Source: Streptomyces chartreusis NRRL 3882 (GTDB lineage Bacteria > Actinomycetota > Actinomycetes > Streptomycetales > Streptomycetaceae). Taken from it: 64,000 nucleotides of DNA. The notes under the pieces are model-generated. The model was not told where the DNA came from. It ran no database searches and was given only the letters and a program-made list of their open reading frames with translations. This document shows, piece after piece, positions 19,345-29,831 of this stretch. Location: the NCBI RefSeq assembly GCF_900236475.1, contig NZ_LT963352.1, forward strand, positions 1,364,001-1,428,000, read 5' to 3'. A program made the position numbers and the translations under genes. The first letter of the stretch is position 1, and every line of letters starts with the position of its first letter.

Positions 19345-20502
19345 CTACTGGTCGACGCGGAGCGTGAACTCGACGCCGTCCCGGGCGAGTTCCCGCAGCC
19401 ACTGTCCGGACCGGGCCGCCGTCTCGGCGGCCCGGTTCAGGCCCGGCGGCAGCGAGCCGGCCAGGACGTGGCGGACGCCCAGGGCGAGTGTGCGCGAGAC
19501 GCAGCGGGCCATCGCGCTCTCCCGCTCGTCGCCCACCAGGTCCAGGAGGTATCCGCCCGCCCAGGACCGCCCGGTCTCGGCCCGGACGTCCAGCGACACG
19601 GCGAGGACGACCCGGTCGCGGTCGTCGTCCGTGGTGGGGTAGGCGGCGGCCAGCTCCTGGGCCAGGGCGGTGATCCGCGCGTCGTCGCCCCTCTTCAGCT
19701 CCTCGAAGACGCCGTCCCAGGCGCGCAGCCAGCCCTCCAGTCGCAGGGTGCCGCGTACGAAGGTGCGCGGTGCCCAGGCGTCCGGCAGTCCGTACTGCTC
19801 GACGAAGGGGACGCTGTCGCGGTTGGGGTAGACCTCGAAGGTCTCCCCGTCGAGGACGTGCCGCCGGGTCGCCTCCCACGGGCGGTCGGCGACCGTCTCG
19901 GCGCCGCCCTCGATGTAACGGGCCGGGGAGCGCAGGGCGTTGAGGACACCGGCCGGTGCCCAGCTGAAGCGGTACGTGAAGTCGTTCGGGACGGCCGGGA
20001 CGCCACCGCAGTACGACGTGAGGGTGTACGAGGCGGGTGTCTCGTCGCCGATCGCCTCCCGGGCCCGGGCGACGAGGGCGTGGGCGAAGAGGTGGTCGAT
20101 GCCCGGGTCCAGCCCGGCCTCGGTGAGGACGACGACCCCGGCCTTCTCGGCGGCGGGCACCTGCTCGAGGACCGCCTGGGACACGTAGCTGGAGCAGGCG
20201 AAGTGCGCCCCGAGCCGGACGCACTCGCCGAGCAGCGGCGCGTGCTCCGGCGCGGGCAGCATGGACACCACGACGTCGCCGGGCGCCAGTTCGGCGGCGA
20301 GGGCGGGCAGCGTGTACGCGCGGGGCTCGGCCCGTCCGGCGAGGCCCAGCCGGTCCAGGGCGTCGGCCGCGCGGCTCTCGGTGCGGTGCCAGAGCCGTAC
20401 GCGCTCGGCGGTGTCGCACAGCGCGGCCAGGCCGCTGCCCGTGGACAGGCCGGCGCCGATCCAGTGGACGGTGCCGCTCGCGGGTACCAGGTCAGTGGTC
20501 AA
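19345..20502 (-). CDS. Saccharopine dehydrogenase/reductase family protein (LYS9-like)
   Basis: 385 residues. The N-terminal NAD(P)-binding fold begins VHWIGAGLSTGSGLAAL; the middle has the LYS9-type stretch VVSMLPAPEHAPLLGECVRLGAHFACSSY region and LTEAGLDPGIDHLFA, typical of saccharopine reductase proteins. A TTG at 20502 is taken as the start because GGGGGAG lies about 4 bases upstream and the reading frame overlaps the preceding gene by 11 bases. With the LYS1-like gene directly upstream it makes a two-enzyme saccharopine module that could interconvert lysine plus 2-oxoglutarate and aminoadipate semialdehyde plus glutamate. Direction and real substrate are not shown. Confidence 0.82.
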   Translation of the reverse strand: MTTDLVPASGTVHWIGAGLSTGSGLAALCDTAERVRLWHRTESRAADALDRLGLAGRAEPRAYTLPALAAELAPGDVVVSMLPAPEHAPLLGECVRLGAHFACSSYVSQAVLEQVPAAEKAGVVVLTEAGLDPGIDHLFAHALVARAREAIGDETPASYTLTSYCGGVPAVPNDFTYRFSWAPAGVLNALRSPARYIEGGAETVADRPWEATRRHVLDGETFEVYPNRDSVPFVEQYGLPDAWAPRTFVRGTLRLEGWLRAWDGVFEELKRGDDARITALAQELAAAYPTTDDDRDRVVLAVSLDVRAETGRSWAGGYLLDLVGDERESAMARCVSRTLALGVRHVLAGSLPPGLNRAAETAARSGQWLRELARDGVEFTLRVDQ

Positions 20503-21553
20503 GGATCTCCCCCTCTTCGAGGCCGTGTTCACGGTATGCCCGACGGAACCGGTCCAGACAGCGTCCCCAGGGCCCGGTGACGCCGAAGTCGAGCAGGTGG
20601 GGCAGGAGGGCGGCCGAGAAGTCGGCACTGGACTCCAGCGGCAGCAGGGAGGGCAGGTTGTCGATGGCGATCAGGTCGAGCGGGGGTTCCTCGCACAGCC
20701 GGCGGACGGGCTCGTCCCAGTCGGTGGTCTCGTCGTACACCGGAAGGACGTTGAGCGGGGAGCCCACGTCGCACGTCACGTCGCACAGGGTGCGCAGGCG
20801 GCGGTCCGGGGTGTCGAGGTCCTGCTCGCGGAGGAAGGGCGGGACGGGGGTGGTGGCGAGCACCGCGTTGACCATCACGTCGTGGCCCAGCAGGGCACGG
20901 CGGTCCAGGTCCCGGGTCTCGGCGAGGTCCCAGCAGGTCGGGTCGACCCCGGCGGTGGCGAAGGCGGCGCGGGCACCGCGGCCGCTGCGGCCCAGGGCAC
21001 CGATGACCAGGCCGGTGAACCCGGCGTCGGCCGCCCCGGGCTGCAGCGTCTCGTCCAGTGCCTCCTTCGTCGTGGGCGTCAGAGGTGCCCGCAACCGGCC
21101 CCGGTGCTGGAGCACCGCGAGGGCCGCGCCCAGGTAGCCGGCCCAGAACCCGAACGCGGCGAGGCGCCGCCCGCTGTCGTCGACCAGGTACTCCAGGTCG
21201 AACAGCGCCCCGCCCCCGGCGGCGAACCGGCGCAGCAGGCCGGCCGCCCCGGGCTGGCCCTTGTAGGCGTGGCCGAAGAAGATGTGCCGGTGCGTCAGCT
21301 CGGCCGGTTCCTCGGGCAGTTCCTTCAGGCCCAGCACGACGGCGTCCCGCGGGGCCGACACCCAGGAGCCCGCGGGGGCGACGCGGCAGCCGGCCGCCTC
21401 GTACTCCTCGATCGGGTAGACCCGCTGCGGGGAGTCCTCGACGGTCAGTGCCACTCCGTTCTCGACGAGCCGCCGGGCGTCGTCGGGCACGACCGGTGTG
21501 CGTCGCTCGGTCGTTCGGGCCTCGTGGCGCAGCCACAGATGGAGCTCGGTCAT
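20492..21553 (-). CDS. Saccharopine dehydrogenase (lysine-forming, LYS1-like)
   Basis: 353 residues resembling the LYS1/alanine-dehydrogenase fold. It begins LHLWLRHEARTTERRTPVVP, as in saccharopine dehydrogenases; HIFFGHAYKGQPG matches the LYS1 active-site loop (His and Lys) and a C-terminal CDVTCDVGSPLNVLPVY segment is present. It is translated immediately before, and overlaps, the LYS9-like gene. In most bacteria lysine is not handled by the saccharopine route, so this pair is a notable catabolic or specialised-metabolism module. Confidence 0.85.
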   Translation of the reverse strand: MTELHLWLRHEARTTERRTPVVPDDARRLVENGVALTVEDSPQRVYPIEEYEAAGCRVAPAGSWVSAPRDAVVLGLKELPEEPAELTHRHIFFGHAYKGQPGAAGLLRRFAAGGGALFDLEYLVDDSGRRLAAFGFWAGYLGAALAVLQHRGRLRAPLTPTTKEALDETLQPGAADAGFTGLVIGALGRSGRGARAAFATAGVDPTCWDLAETRDLDRRALLGHDVMVNAVLATTPVPPFLREQDLDTPDRRLRTLCDVTCDVGSPLNVLPVYDETTDWDEPVRRLCEEPPLDLIAIDNLPSLLPLESSADFSAALLPHLLDFGVTGPWGRCLDRFRRAYREHGLEEGEILDH

Positions 21554-21705
21554 ACCAGGTGGGCCTCCGGACGTGAGGCGTCGGCCGCTGACTGAGGGCC
21601 GACGCTCAAGGGGCGGACGTCCACGAAGCGTACGCGGCCCGTCCGCGGGTCGCGTACGACTGCGCCCAGGTCACGTCGCGGGACACCCGAACCCGCCCCG
21701 GCCTC

Positions 21706-22365
21706 TCAGGAGGAGCTGACCACCGCGTCGAGGTGGGGCAGGTGGTGGTCGAGGCGCTCCCGCTTGGTCCGCAGGTAGGTGATGTTGTTCTCGCACGGCG
21801 GGATCAGCAGCGGCACCTGCTCGGCGACCTCGATGCCGTGGTCCACCAGCGCCTCGCGCTTGCGCGGGTTGTTGGACATCAGGCGGACGGACTTGACGCC
21901 CAGGTCCTCCAGGATCCGGGCGGCCACCCCGTAGTCGCGGGCGTCCACCGGCAGGCCGAGGGCGAGGTTGGCCTCGACGGTGTCCAGGCCCTCCGCCTGG
22001 AGGGCCATCGCGCGCAGCTTGGCGAGCAGGCCGATGCCGCGGCCTTCATGCCCTCTGAGGTAGACGACGACACCGGCGCCCTCGGCGACGACCGCGCGCA
22101 GGGCGGCGTCGAGCTGGTCGCCGCACTCGCAGTGCTGGGAGCCGAAGGCGTCGCCGGTCAGGCACTCCGAATGCAGCCGGATGAGCACGTCGTCCGTGCC
22201 GAGGTCGCCGTAGACCAGCGCCACTTGTTCGTCACCGCGGTCGTGGTCGAGGTAGCCGACCGCCTGGAATTTCCCGTAGACGGTGGGCAAGGGCGCATTC
22301 ACAACGCGTTCCACGCCGGTCCGCTGCGGTGACTTCTTGCCGAGTATGCCAATTTTTTCTGTCAT
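21706..22365 (-). CDS. GTP cyclohydrolase II paralogue with Tyr-to-Met change (FAPy-forming type)
   Basis: 219 residues. The zinc cysteines Cys68, Cys79 and Cys81 (HSECLTGDAF, HCECGDQL) and the YLRGHEGRGIGLL active-site loop are intact. The residue equivalent to E. coli RibA Tyr105 (IRAYALQ) is Met120 here (LRAMALQ). I recall the same Met120 in the S. coelicolor paralogue SCO6655, which makes the formylated pyrimidine FAPy instead of the usual riboflavin precursor. Taking ATG 22365 gives exactly this numbering. It is divergent from a creatininase-family gene by 41 bases and near a pterin-synthase-like gene. So it probably feeds a non-riboflavin pathway, not riboflavin supply. Confidence 0.9.
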   Translation of the reverse strand: MTEKIGILGKKSPQRTGVERVVNAPLPTVYGKFQAVGYLDHDRGDEQVALVYGDLGTDDVLIRLHSECLTGDAFGSQHCECGDQLDAALRAVVAEGAGVVVYLRGHEGRGIGLLAKLRAMALQAEGLDTVEANLALGLPVDARDYGVAARILEDLGVKSVRLMSNNPRKREALVDHGIEVAEQVPLLIPPCENNITYLRTKRERLDHHLPHLDAVVSSS

Positions 22366-22406
22366 GATTCTCGAGTTCCTAAGCAGAGACGAAAGGCCGT
22401 GACGTG

Positions 22407-23135
22407 ATGAGTGATCTGGTGCCGGCGGACACCACGGAAGACGTACGGACGCGGGGCGCCGGTGTCTCACGGCAGGTCGCGGTGCTTCCCGTGGGGAGCT
22501 TCGAGCAGCACGGTCCGTATCTTCCGCTGGCGACCGACACGCTCGTCGCCTGTGCCGTCGCGCGGGAGATAGCCGGCGCGTACCCGGTGCACCTCCTTCC
22601 TCCGGTGACGATCTCCTGCTCGCACGAGCACGCGGCCTGGCCGGGGACCGTGAGCATCTCCTCGGTGACCCTTCATGCGGTGGTACGGGACATAGCGGCT
22701 TCGCTGAGCCGGTCCGGCGTCGACGCCCTGGTGGTGGTCAACGGGCACGGCGGAAACTACGTACTGGGCAACGTCGTTCAGGAATCCTCCGCCCGCGGCG
22801 AGCGGATGGCACTGTTCCCGGCCCCGGAGGACTGGGAGGCGGCGCGCGAGCGGGCGGGTGTGGTCGCCTCGCTGCTCACCGACATGCACGCGGGGGAAAT
22901 AGAGACCTCCATCCTTCTGCACGCTCATCCCGAAATGCTCCGACCCGGTTATGAGACGTCCGATTTCGTCGCTGACGACCGGCGTCATCTGCTCACACTC
23001 GGCATGTCCGGCTATACCGATTCCGGTGTCATCGGCCGTCCTTCGCTGGGTTCGGCGGAAAAAGGGAAGGAACTCCTGGCGAGCCTGGCGGATTCCTTCG
23101 GGGCGTATTTCTCGCTGCTGACCTCCGACGCGTAG
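22407..23135 (+). CDS. Creatininase-family amidohydrolase, probable FAPy deformylase (ArfB-like role)
   Basis: 242 residues of the creatinine amidohydrolase family, with metal-site motifs LPVGSFEQHGPYLPLATD (Glu/His/Asp), VVVNGHGGNY and DMHAGEIETS (Glu). Archaeal FAPy deformylase ArfB belongs to this family, and the gene is divergent from a GTP cyclohydrolase II of the FAPy-forming kind, so removal of the formyl group is the likely reaction (inference). ATG 22407 is used; a GTG at 22404 is equally spaced to GAAAGG. Its last 124 bases overlap, in the opposite direction, the end of the membrane-protein gene. Confidence 0.85.
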   Translation: MSDLVPADTTEDVRTRGAGVSRQVAVLPVGSFEQHGPYLPLATDTLVACAVAREIAGAYPVHLLPPVTISCSHEHAAWPGTVSISSVTLHAVVRDIAASLSRSGVDALVVVNGHGGNYVLGNVVQESSARGERMALFPAPEDWEAARERAGVVASLLTDMHAGEIETSILLHAHPEMLRPGYETSDFVADDRRHLLTLGMSGYTDSGVIGRPSLGSAEKGKELLASLADSFGAYFSLLTSDA

Positions 23136-24373
23136 CCGGACACGGTGGCGGGGCCGGGTCCAGGGGCCGGTGAAGCGGACCGGGGCCCGGCACGCAGGCC
23201 CGCGTACCAGCGGGCGACGAGCACGATCAGGCCGGGCAGGCTGGCCACGAGGCTGAGCACCCCGTAGACGACCGCGACGGCGAGTCCCCGGCCGGCGCCC
23301 AGGCCCGCGGCGCCGAACGCCCAGGCCGTGACGCCCTCCCTCGGTCCCCAGCCGCCGACGTTCAGCGGCAGGCCCATGGCCAGCAGCGCGAGTACCGCGA
23401 GCGGCACCAGCACGGCCACGGAGGCGGCGGCTCCGGCGACGCGGGCGGCGAGGACGAACATGGCGACGTAGCCGGCCAGGACGACCACGGAGGAGACGAC
23501 GACCCCGGGCCCGTTGCAGCGGGACAGCAACCCCTCGCGGGCCTCGGCGAGTACGGTGCGCAGCGCCCGGCCCCGGCTGGAGGGCGCCGCCCGGTTCATG
23601 CGCACGGCGAGGACGACGGCGACTGCGCCGAGTGCGGCCAGGGCCGCGAGCGGGGCGATGTGCCGGGCCTGGGCCAGCACCGGGGACGGCATGGTCAGCA
23701 GGACCACGGCCCCCACGGCGCACAATGCGATCTGTCCGGCGGCCCGTTCGAGGACGACGGCCTTCACGCCCCGCCGCACATCCCCCTCGCTCTGCCCGTG
23801 CCGTACCGCCCGGTGCACGTCGCCGAGCACACCGCCGGGCAGCGCCGCGTTCAGGAACAGCGCCCGGTAGTAGTCGGCGACGGCCGGCCCGAAGGGCAGC
23901 CGGATCCTGAGGCTCCGTGCCACGAGCGCCCAGCGCCACGCGCTGAACACGGTGGTGACGAGTCCGATCCCGAGCGCGAGCAGCACCGACGCGGTGTCGA
24001 TCCGGCCCAGCCCGTCCAGGAAGACGCCGGTGCCGAGCCGCCAGAGCAGTATGCCGAGGATGAGGACGCCGGCGAGGGTGCCGAGATGCGTACGGACCTT
24101 GGGGGAGCCGAGGCGGGCGAGGGCGGTACGGATCGGGCGACGGGGCGACGAGGCGGCGGCATCGCCGCCGCGCGGGTGTGCAGGCTCCGGGGCGTCGGCG
24201 CACAGGGCATCGGAGCCGATCGTGTCCGCGCCGGGGCCGGCTGACCCGCCGGACGGGCCCGGGTCGCCGCCGGTGTCCGGCAACCGCTGGGCGTCGACGA
24301 ACGTCGGCCGCTCCCACACCGCCGTCAGCGCGCCCCGGGGCACCGCCGTCGTTCCCGTCGCCTGCGGGCTCAT
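23012..24373 (-). CDS. Integral membrane protein, lysylphosphatidylglycerol synthase transmembrane (UPF0104) family
   Basis: 453 residues. A hydrophilic Pro/Gly/Ala-rich N-terminus of about 90 residues precedes some eight membrane segments; family marks include the segment DYYRALFLNAALPGGVLGD (about 165-185) and the later LPLNVGGWGPREG. Members are membrane exporters or flippase-like partners, sometimes of glycosyltransferases. The ATG overlaps the upstream methyltransferase stop (ATGA). The hydrophilic C-terminal tail is unusual in that its coding DNA overlaps the converging creatininase gene by 124 bases. Exact role unknown. Confidence 0.8.
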   Translation of the reverse strand: MSPQATGTTAVPRGALTAVWERPTFVDAQRLPDTGGDPGPSGGSAGPGADTIGSDALCADAPEPAHPRGGDAAASSPRRPIRTALARLGSPKVRTHLGTLAGVLILGILLWRLGTGVFLDGLGRIDTASVLLALGIGLVTTVFSAWRWALVARSLRIRLPFGPAVADYYRALFLNAALPGGVLGDVHRAVRHGQSEGDVRRGVKAVVLERAAGQIALCAVGAVVLLTMPSPVLAQARHIAPLAALAALGAVAVVLAVRMNRAAPSSRGRALRTVLAEAREGLLSRCNGPGVVVSSVVVLAGYVAMFVLAARVAGAAASVAVLVPLAVLALLAMGLPLNVGGWGPREGVTAWAFGAAGLGAGRGLAVAVVYGVLSLVASLPGLIVLVARWYAGLRAGPRSASPAPGPGPATVSGYASEVSSEKYAPKESARLARSSFPFSAEPSEGRPMTPESV

Positions 24374-25334
24374 GACGCTCCGCCCGCCGGGCGGCTCAGG
24401 GCCAGGAGGTCGGTGTGGTGGACGGTGACGCGCAACCGGCCCGCGGCGCAGTCGGCCAGGCGTTCGGCCAGATAGGCGTCGGCGCGGGCGCGCAGGTCGG
24501 GGCGCTGCTCGACGGCGGCGCCGACCCAGCCGCGCAGCCACTGCTCGGTGAGCGCGGCCTGCTCGGGGCCGAGCCGCCAGGGGCTCGGAAGCAGCCGTAC
24601 CGTCGCGCCGTGCTCGGAGAAGGCCTCGGTCGCCGCCGCCACCGCGTCCGGACCGAGCAGACCGTCGCGGCGCTGGTGGTCGTTGAACGCCTGGGCGATC
24701 TCCGAGTCCAGCGGATGGGACGGCGTCAGTTCCACCCGGCCTGCGACGGAGAGAGTGAGCAGGGCGGGGCAGCCGGCTCCGGCGCAGGCGGCGGCGAGGG
24801 TCTCGACCTCCTCGCGGGTGAGGACGTCCAGCAGTGCGGACGCCGTCACCAGGGACGCGCCGTGCAGGGCGTCCGGGGTGAGGCGGGCGACGTCACCGCG
24901 CCGCGTCTCCACGGTGACCCGGCTGCCGTCGGCCGCCGAGCGCGGGGAGGCGACGGCGGCGAAGTGCAGCAGATACGGGTCGCGGTCGTGCAGGATCCAG
25001 TGCTGCGGGCCGTCCAGGCAGGGGGCGAGCCAGCGGCCCATCGAGCCGGTACCGCACCCGAGGTCGTGGATGACGACACCGCCGGACTTGCCCGGCAGGT
25101 TGGCGAGCCGGATGCGCAGCGGGTCGAGCAGATCGTGCGCCCGCGCGGCGGCATCGGCCGGCTCCCGCAACTGCAGCCACTCGGGCGCGTAACGGGGCGG
25201 GTCGTCCGGGTCGGCCTCACGCAACTTCACGGTGGGCCGCACACCGGGATGCCCGCTGGGACCGGCACCCGGGATCACGGTGTCCACCGGCCGGGCCGGG
25301 ATCGTCCCGCTCTGGTGGGTCGTCGCCGGGTTCG

Positions 25335-25338
<4 letters not shown>
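24370..25338 (-). CDS. SAM-dependent methyltransferase
   Basis: 322 residues with SAM motif I HDLGCGTGSMGRWLAP near residue 80, an acidic residue about 20 positions later (LHDRDP) and post-motifs typical of class I methyltransferases. ATG 25338 overlaps the glycosyltransferase stop by 4 bases and the stop overlaps the membrane-protein start by 4 bases, so it is in the middle of a coupled four-gene operon (PTPS-like, glycosyltransferase, methyltransferase, membrane protein). The substrate may be an intermediate of the GTP-derived pathway (inference). Confidence 0.85.
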
Positions 25339-27043
<1,705 letters not shown>

Positions 27044-27048
27044 TCAGG

Positions 27049-28029
27049 TCAGGCGCTCTCGTCGTAGCGGACGCGGTGGCACAGCGCGGGGATCTCGCCG
27101 GAGGCGAGCTTCGGCAGCACGTCCGGCAGGTCCTCGAAGGCGGACTCGCCGGTGACGAGGGCGTCGAGGGCCGGGTCGGCGAGCAGATCGAGGGCGAGGG
27201 CGAGCCGGTCGGCGTAGGTGCGGTTCGGCCGGGCCGGGGAGACGGTGCCGACCTGGCTGGAGCGGATGACGAGCCGCCGGGAGTGGAAGGCCTCGCCGAG
27301 CGGCAGGCTCACCTGCCGGTCGCCGTACCAGCTCAGTTCCAGCACGGTCCCTTCGGCGGTGAGGAGTTCCAGGGACCTGGCGAGGCCCTGCTCGGTGGCG
27401 CTGGCGTGGACGACCAGGTCGCATTCGCCGAGGGCGTCCTGCGGGGAGGCGAAGCCGACGCCCAGGGCCTTGGCGATGCCGGCCCGGCCGGGGTCGGCGT
27501 CGACCAACTGGACGCGGACGCCTGGGAACCGGGCGAGCAGTGCGGCCACCGAGCAGCCGACCATGCCCCCGCCGACGACGGCGATCCGGTCGCCGACCAG
27601 GGGCGCGGCGTCCCACAGGGCGTTGACGGCGGTCTCCACGGTCCCCGCGAGCACGGCCCGTTCGGCCGGCACCGAGTCGGGTACGGGCGTGACGGCGCTC
27701 GCCGGGACGACGTACCGGGTCTGGTGCGGGTAGAGGCAGAACACCGTACGGCCGGTGAGCGACTCGGGCCCTTCCTCCACCACCCCGACGTTGAGGTAGC
27801 CGTACTTCACCGGGCCCGGGAAGTCCCCCTCCTGGAACGGCGCCCGCATGGCCGTACGCTGGCTGGCGGGCACGCCGCCGCGGAAGACCAGCGTCTCCGT
27901 GCCACGGCTCACGCCGGAGAAGAGTGTGCGGACCAGCACCTCGCCCTCGCCGGGGTCCGGCAGGGTGACGTCCCGGATGCCGCCCCGCCCGGGCGAGGCG
28001 ATCCAGAACGCACGTCCGGTGTGCTCCAT
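27049..28029 (-). CDS. Medium-chain dehydrogenase, BchC-like, without zinc ligands
   Basis: 326 residues of the alcohol dehydrogenase superfamily. The N-terminal SGVSRGTETLVFRG replaces the Cys/His zinc site and resembles the BchC/threonine-dehydrogenase-like branch; an NAD(P)-binding IAVVGGGMVGCSVAAL follows near residue 150. AGGAGGA lies 5 bases upstream of the ATG. It precedes the PTPS-like operon on the same strand by 113 bases and is divergent from the CDP-alcohol phosphatidyltransferase gene, so it probably belongs to the same pathway; substrate unknown. Confidence 0.8.
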   Translation of the reverse strand: MEHTGRAFWIASPGRGGIRDVTLPDPGEGEVLVRTLFSGVSRGTETLVFRGGVPASQRTAMRAPFQEGDFPGPVKYGYLNVGVVEEGPESLTGRTVFCLYPHQTRYVVPASAVTPVPDSVPAERAVLAGTVETAVNALWDAAPLVGDRIAVVGGGMVGCSVAALLARFPGVRVQLVDADPGRAGIAKALGVGFASPQDALGECDLVVHASATEQGLARSLELLTAEGTVLELSWYGDRQVSLPLGEAFHSRRLVIRSSQVGTVSPARPNRTYADRLALALDLLADPALDALVTGESAFEDLPDVLPKLASGEIPALCHRVRYDESA

Positions 28030-28137
28030 CGAAGTCCTCCTGAACGATCGGGAAGTCGCTTGCGTACCGAGGGGTGCACAGGCCGCGCACAAGGTAGCGG
28101 CGTTGATCGACTCTGTCACACGGCCGGAGGGTGTTCG

Positions 28138-28899
28138 GTGGCCCTGAACAACACTTACGACGCGAGGCTCGTACAGCAGGAGACCGCCGTGGGGGCGGGC
28201 GTGCAGATCCTGCTGCTGGCCCTGATCGGTACGGCGATCGGGATGGGCCCGGCGGGCTGGCTGACCGGCCTCGCGTTCGCGATCGCCACCTGGGCGGTGC
28301 TCTCCCGGGCCCTGCACCGCTCCCGGCTGCGCTCGTTCGGCGCGGCGAACCGGGTCACCCTCGGCCGGGCCACCCTCGTCGGCGGGGTCACCGCGCTGGT
28401 CGCGGACTCCTTCCAGAGCTCGCCGCCCGTGTCCCTGTTGGTCGGCCTGACGGCGGTGGCCCTGATCCTCGACGGCATCGACGGCAAGGTCGCCCGCCGC
28501 ACGGGCACCTCGACCCCGCTGGGCGCGCGCTTCGACATGGAGGTCGACGCGTTCCTGATCCTGGTGCTGAGCGTGTACGTGTCGATGGAACTGGGCCCGT
28601 GGGTGCTGCTGATCGGCGGGATGCGGTACGTCTTCGTCGCCGCCGCCCGGCTCTGGCCCTGGCTGACCGCCGCGCTCCCGCCGAGCACCGCACGCAAGAC
28701 GGTCGCGGCACTCCAGGGCGTGCTCCTGCTGCTGGCGGGCGCCGACCTGCTGCCGTACGCGGTCAACTTCGGGGTCGCGGCCCTGGCCCTGGGTCTGCTG
28801 GTGTGGTCGTTCGGACGTGATGTGCTGTGGCTGTACCGGACCTCGCGGGTCTCGGCGACCTCCGCCCGGCGGCAGGTGCGGGAACTGGTCGCGAGCTGA
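28138..28899 (+). CDS. CDP-alcohol phosphatidyltransferase family membrane protein
   Basis: 253 residues with several membrane segments and the full CDP-alcohol motif D-x2-DG-x2-AR-x8-G-x3-D-x3-D, seen as DGIDGKVARR...GARFDMEVD around residues 112-137. Members join an alcohol to a CDP-activated lipid or CDP-polyol. GGAGG (28126-28130) sits 7 bases before the GTG start. It is divergent from the BchC-like gene and probably a member of the GTP-derived pathway cluster, hinting at a phospholipid or phosphodiester product. The acceptor is not recognisable. Confidence 0.87.
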   Translation: MALNNTYDARLVQQETAVGAGVQILLLALIGTAIGMGPAGWLTGLAFAIATWAVLSRALHRSRLRSFGAANRVTLGRATLVGGVTALVADSFQSSPPVSLLVGLTAVALILDGIDGKVARRTGTSTPLGARFDMEVDAFLILVLSVYVSMELGPWVLLIGGMRYVFVAAARLWPWLTAALPPSTARKTVAALQGVLLLLAGADLLPYAVNFGVAALALGLLVWSFGRDVLWLYRTSRVSATSARRQVRELVAS

Positions 28900-28911
28900 C
28901 GCCCTGGCCGG

Positions 28912-29292
28912 TCAGGCGTCGAACCGGCCGCGCGCCGACTCGATGTGCCCGAGGTACTGGTGGGTCCAGCCGCAGATCAGGTCGACCGTGGCGCGCAGGG
29001 CCCGGCCCGGTTCGGTGAGCGTGTACTCGACCTTCGGCGGCACGGTGGGGTGCACCTTCCGGTCGACCAGGCCGTTGCGCTCCAGCATCCGCAGGTTCTG
29101 GGTGAGCATCTTGTGGCTGACGCCCTCGACCTCGTCCCGCAACTCGCTGAAGCGCAGGGTGCGTTCGCCGAGGGCCTCGATGATCAGCAGCGCCCACTTG
29201 TTGGCCACGTCCGAGAAGATCTCCCGCGCCAGGGAGTCGGCCCGCCGCAGGTCCGCGTTCTCCGGCAGGTCCCTCAACTGCTTGGTCACCAT
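28912..29292 (-). CDS. HxlR-family (MarR-like) transcriptional regulator
   Basis: 126 residues, single winged-helix domain of the HxlR type: ANKWALLIIEALGERTLRF, then VSHKMLTQNLRMLERNGLV and the wing YTLTEPGRAL. It ends 13 bases from the converging phosphatidyltransferase stop and is divergent from a RidA gene; inverted repeats lie between them. It probably senses a reactive metabolite and controls the RidA gene. Confidence 0.88.
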   Translation of the reverse strand: MVTKQLRDLPENADLRRADSLAREIFSDVANKWALLIIEALGERTLRFSELRDEVEGVSHKMLTQNLRMLERNGLVDRKVHPTVPPKVEYTLTEPGRALRATVDLICGWTHQYLGHIESARGRFDA

Positions 29293-29341
29293 CTGGTTCC
29301 CCAGTCACTGAAAAGTGCGTTCTTCCAGGTCGCCGGTCACT

Positions 29342-29370
29342 CTCTTACAGTTCCCGAGTAACCGCAAGAG
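29342..29370. promoter_or_regulatory. Candidate HxlR operator in the hxlR-ridA gap
   Basis: Nested inverted repeats: CTCTT (29342-29346) with AAGAG (29366-29370), and TTAC (29345) with GTAA (29358-29361). They lie midway between the divergent starts. The match is short, so this is tentative. Confidence 0.3.
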
Positions 29371-29420
29371 AGCGCGGGTTCGCGCTCGACAGAAGAAACA
29401 GAAGGACGGGAACGGGAACC

Positions 29421-29822
29421 ATGACCACGATCGATGTCTACGACCACGCCATCCCGGCAGAGAGCCACTTCGGCTATGCGCAGGCCATCAGGTCCGGCGA
29501 TCTGATCCACGTCTCGGGACAGCTCTCGTTCGACGAGGCGGGCGTTTTCCGCCCCGAGGACGACATCGCCGCTCAGCTGGCGGGGACCTACGCCAACATC
29601 GACAAGGTGCTGGCCCATTACGGCGTCACGCGCAACCAGATCGTCTCCCAGACGCTGTACGTGGTGGACCTGGTGAAGAACGCCGACGCGGTGGCCGAGG
29701 GCAACCGGGCCTACTTCGGCGCCCACCGCCCGGTCAGCACGGCCCTGGGCGTCACCGAACTCACCTTCCCCGGGCAGGCCGTCGAGATCAGCTGCGTGAT
29801 CGACACGAAGCTGCCCGCCTGA
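29421..29822 (+). CDS. RidA (YjgF/YER057c/UK114) family protein
   Basis: 133 residues with the RidA fold pattern (SGDLIHVSGQLSFDE, KVLAHYGVTRNQIVSQTLYV, AVEISCVIDTKLPA). True RidA enzymes deaminate reactive enamines/imines using an Arg in a P-x-R context; the matching region here reads RPVSTALGVTEL, so that Arg is not obviously kept and the protein may belong to a Rid1-7 branch with another role. Divergent from the HxlR regulator that probably controls it. Confidence 0.85.
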   Translation: MTTIDVYDHAIPAESHFGYAQAIRSGDLIHVSGQLSFDEAGVFRPEDDIAAQLAGTYANIDKVLAHYGVTRNQIVSQTLYVVDLVKNADAVAEGNRAYFGAHRPVSTALGVTELTFPGQAVEISCVIDTKLPA

Positions 29823-29831
29823 AGCGGTCGG

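Noticed and set aside
20261..21595. Plus-strand 444-codon open frame over the saccharopine genes
   Set aside because: Composition is typical of antisense shadow; the minus-strand genes have clear motifs and coupling.
21706..22365. Calling this gene ribA for riboflavin synthesis
   Set aside because: The key Tyr is Met120 and no other riboflavin genes are near; a FAPy-forming paralogue fits better.
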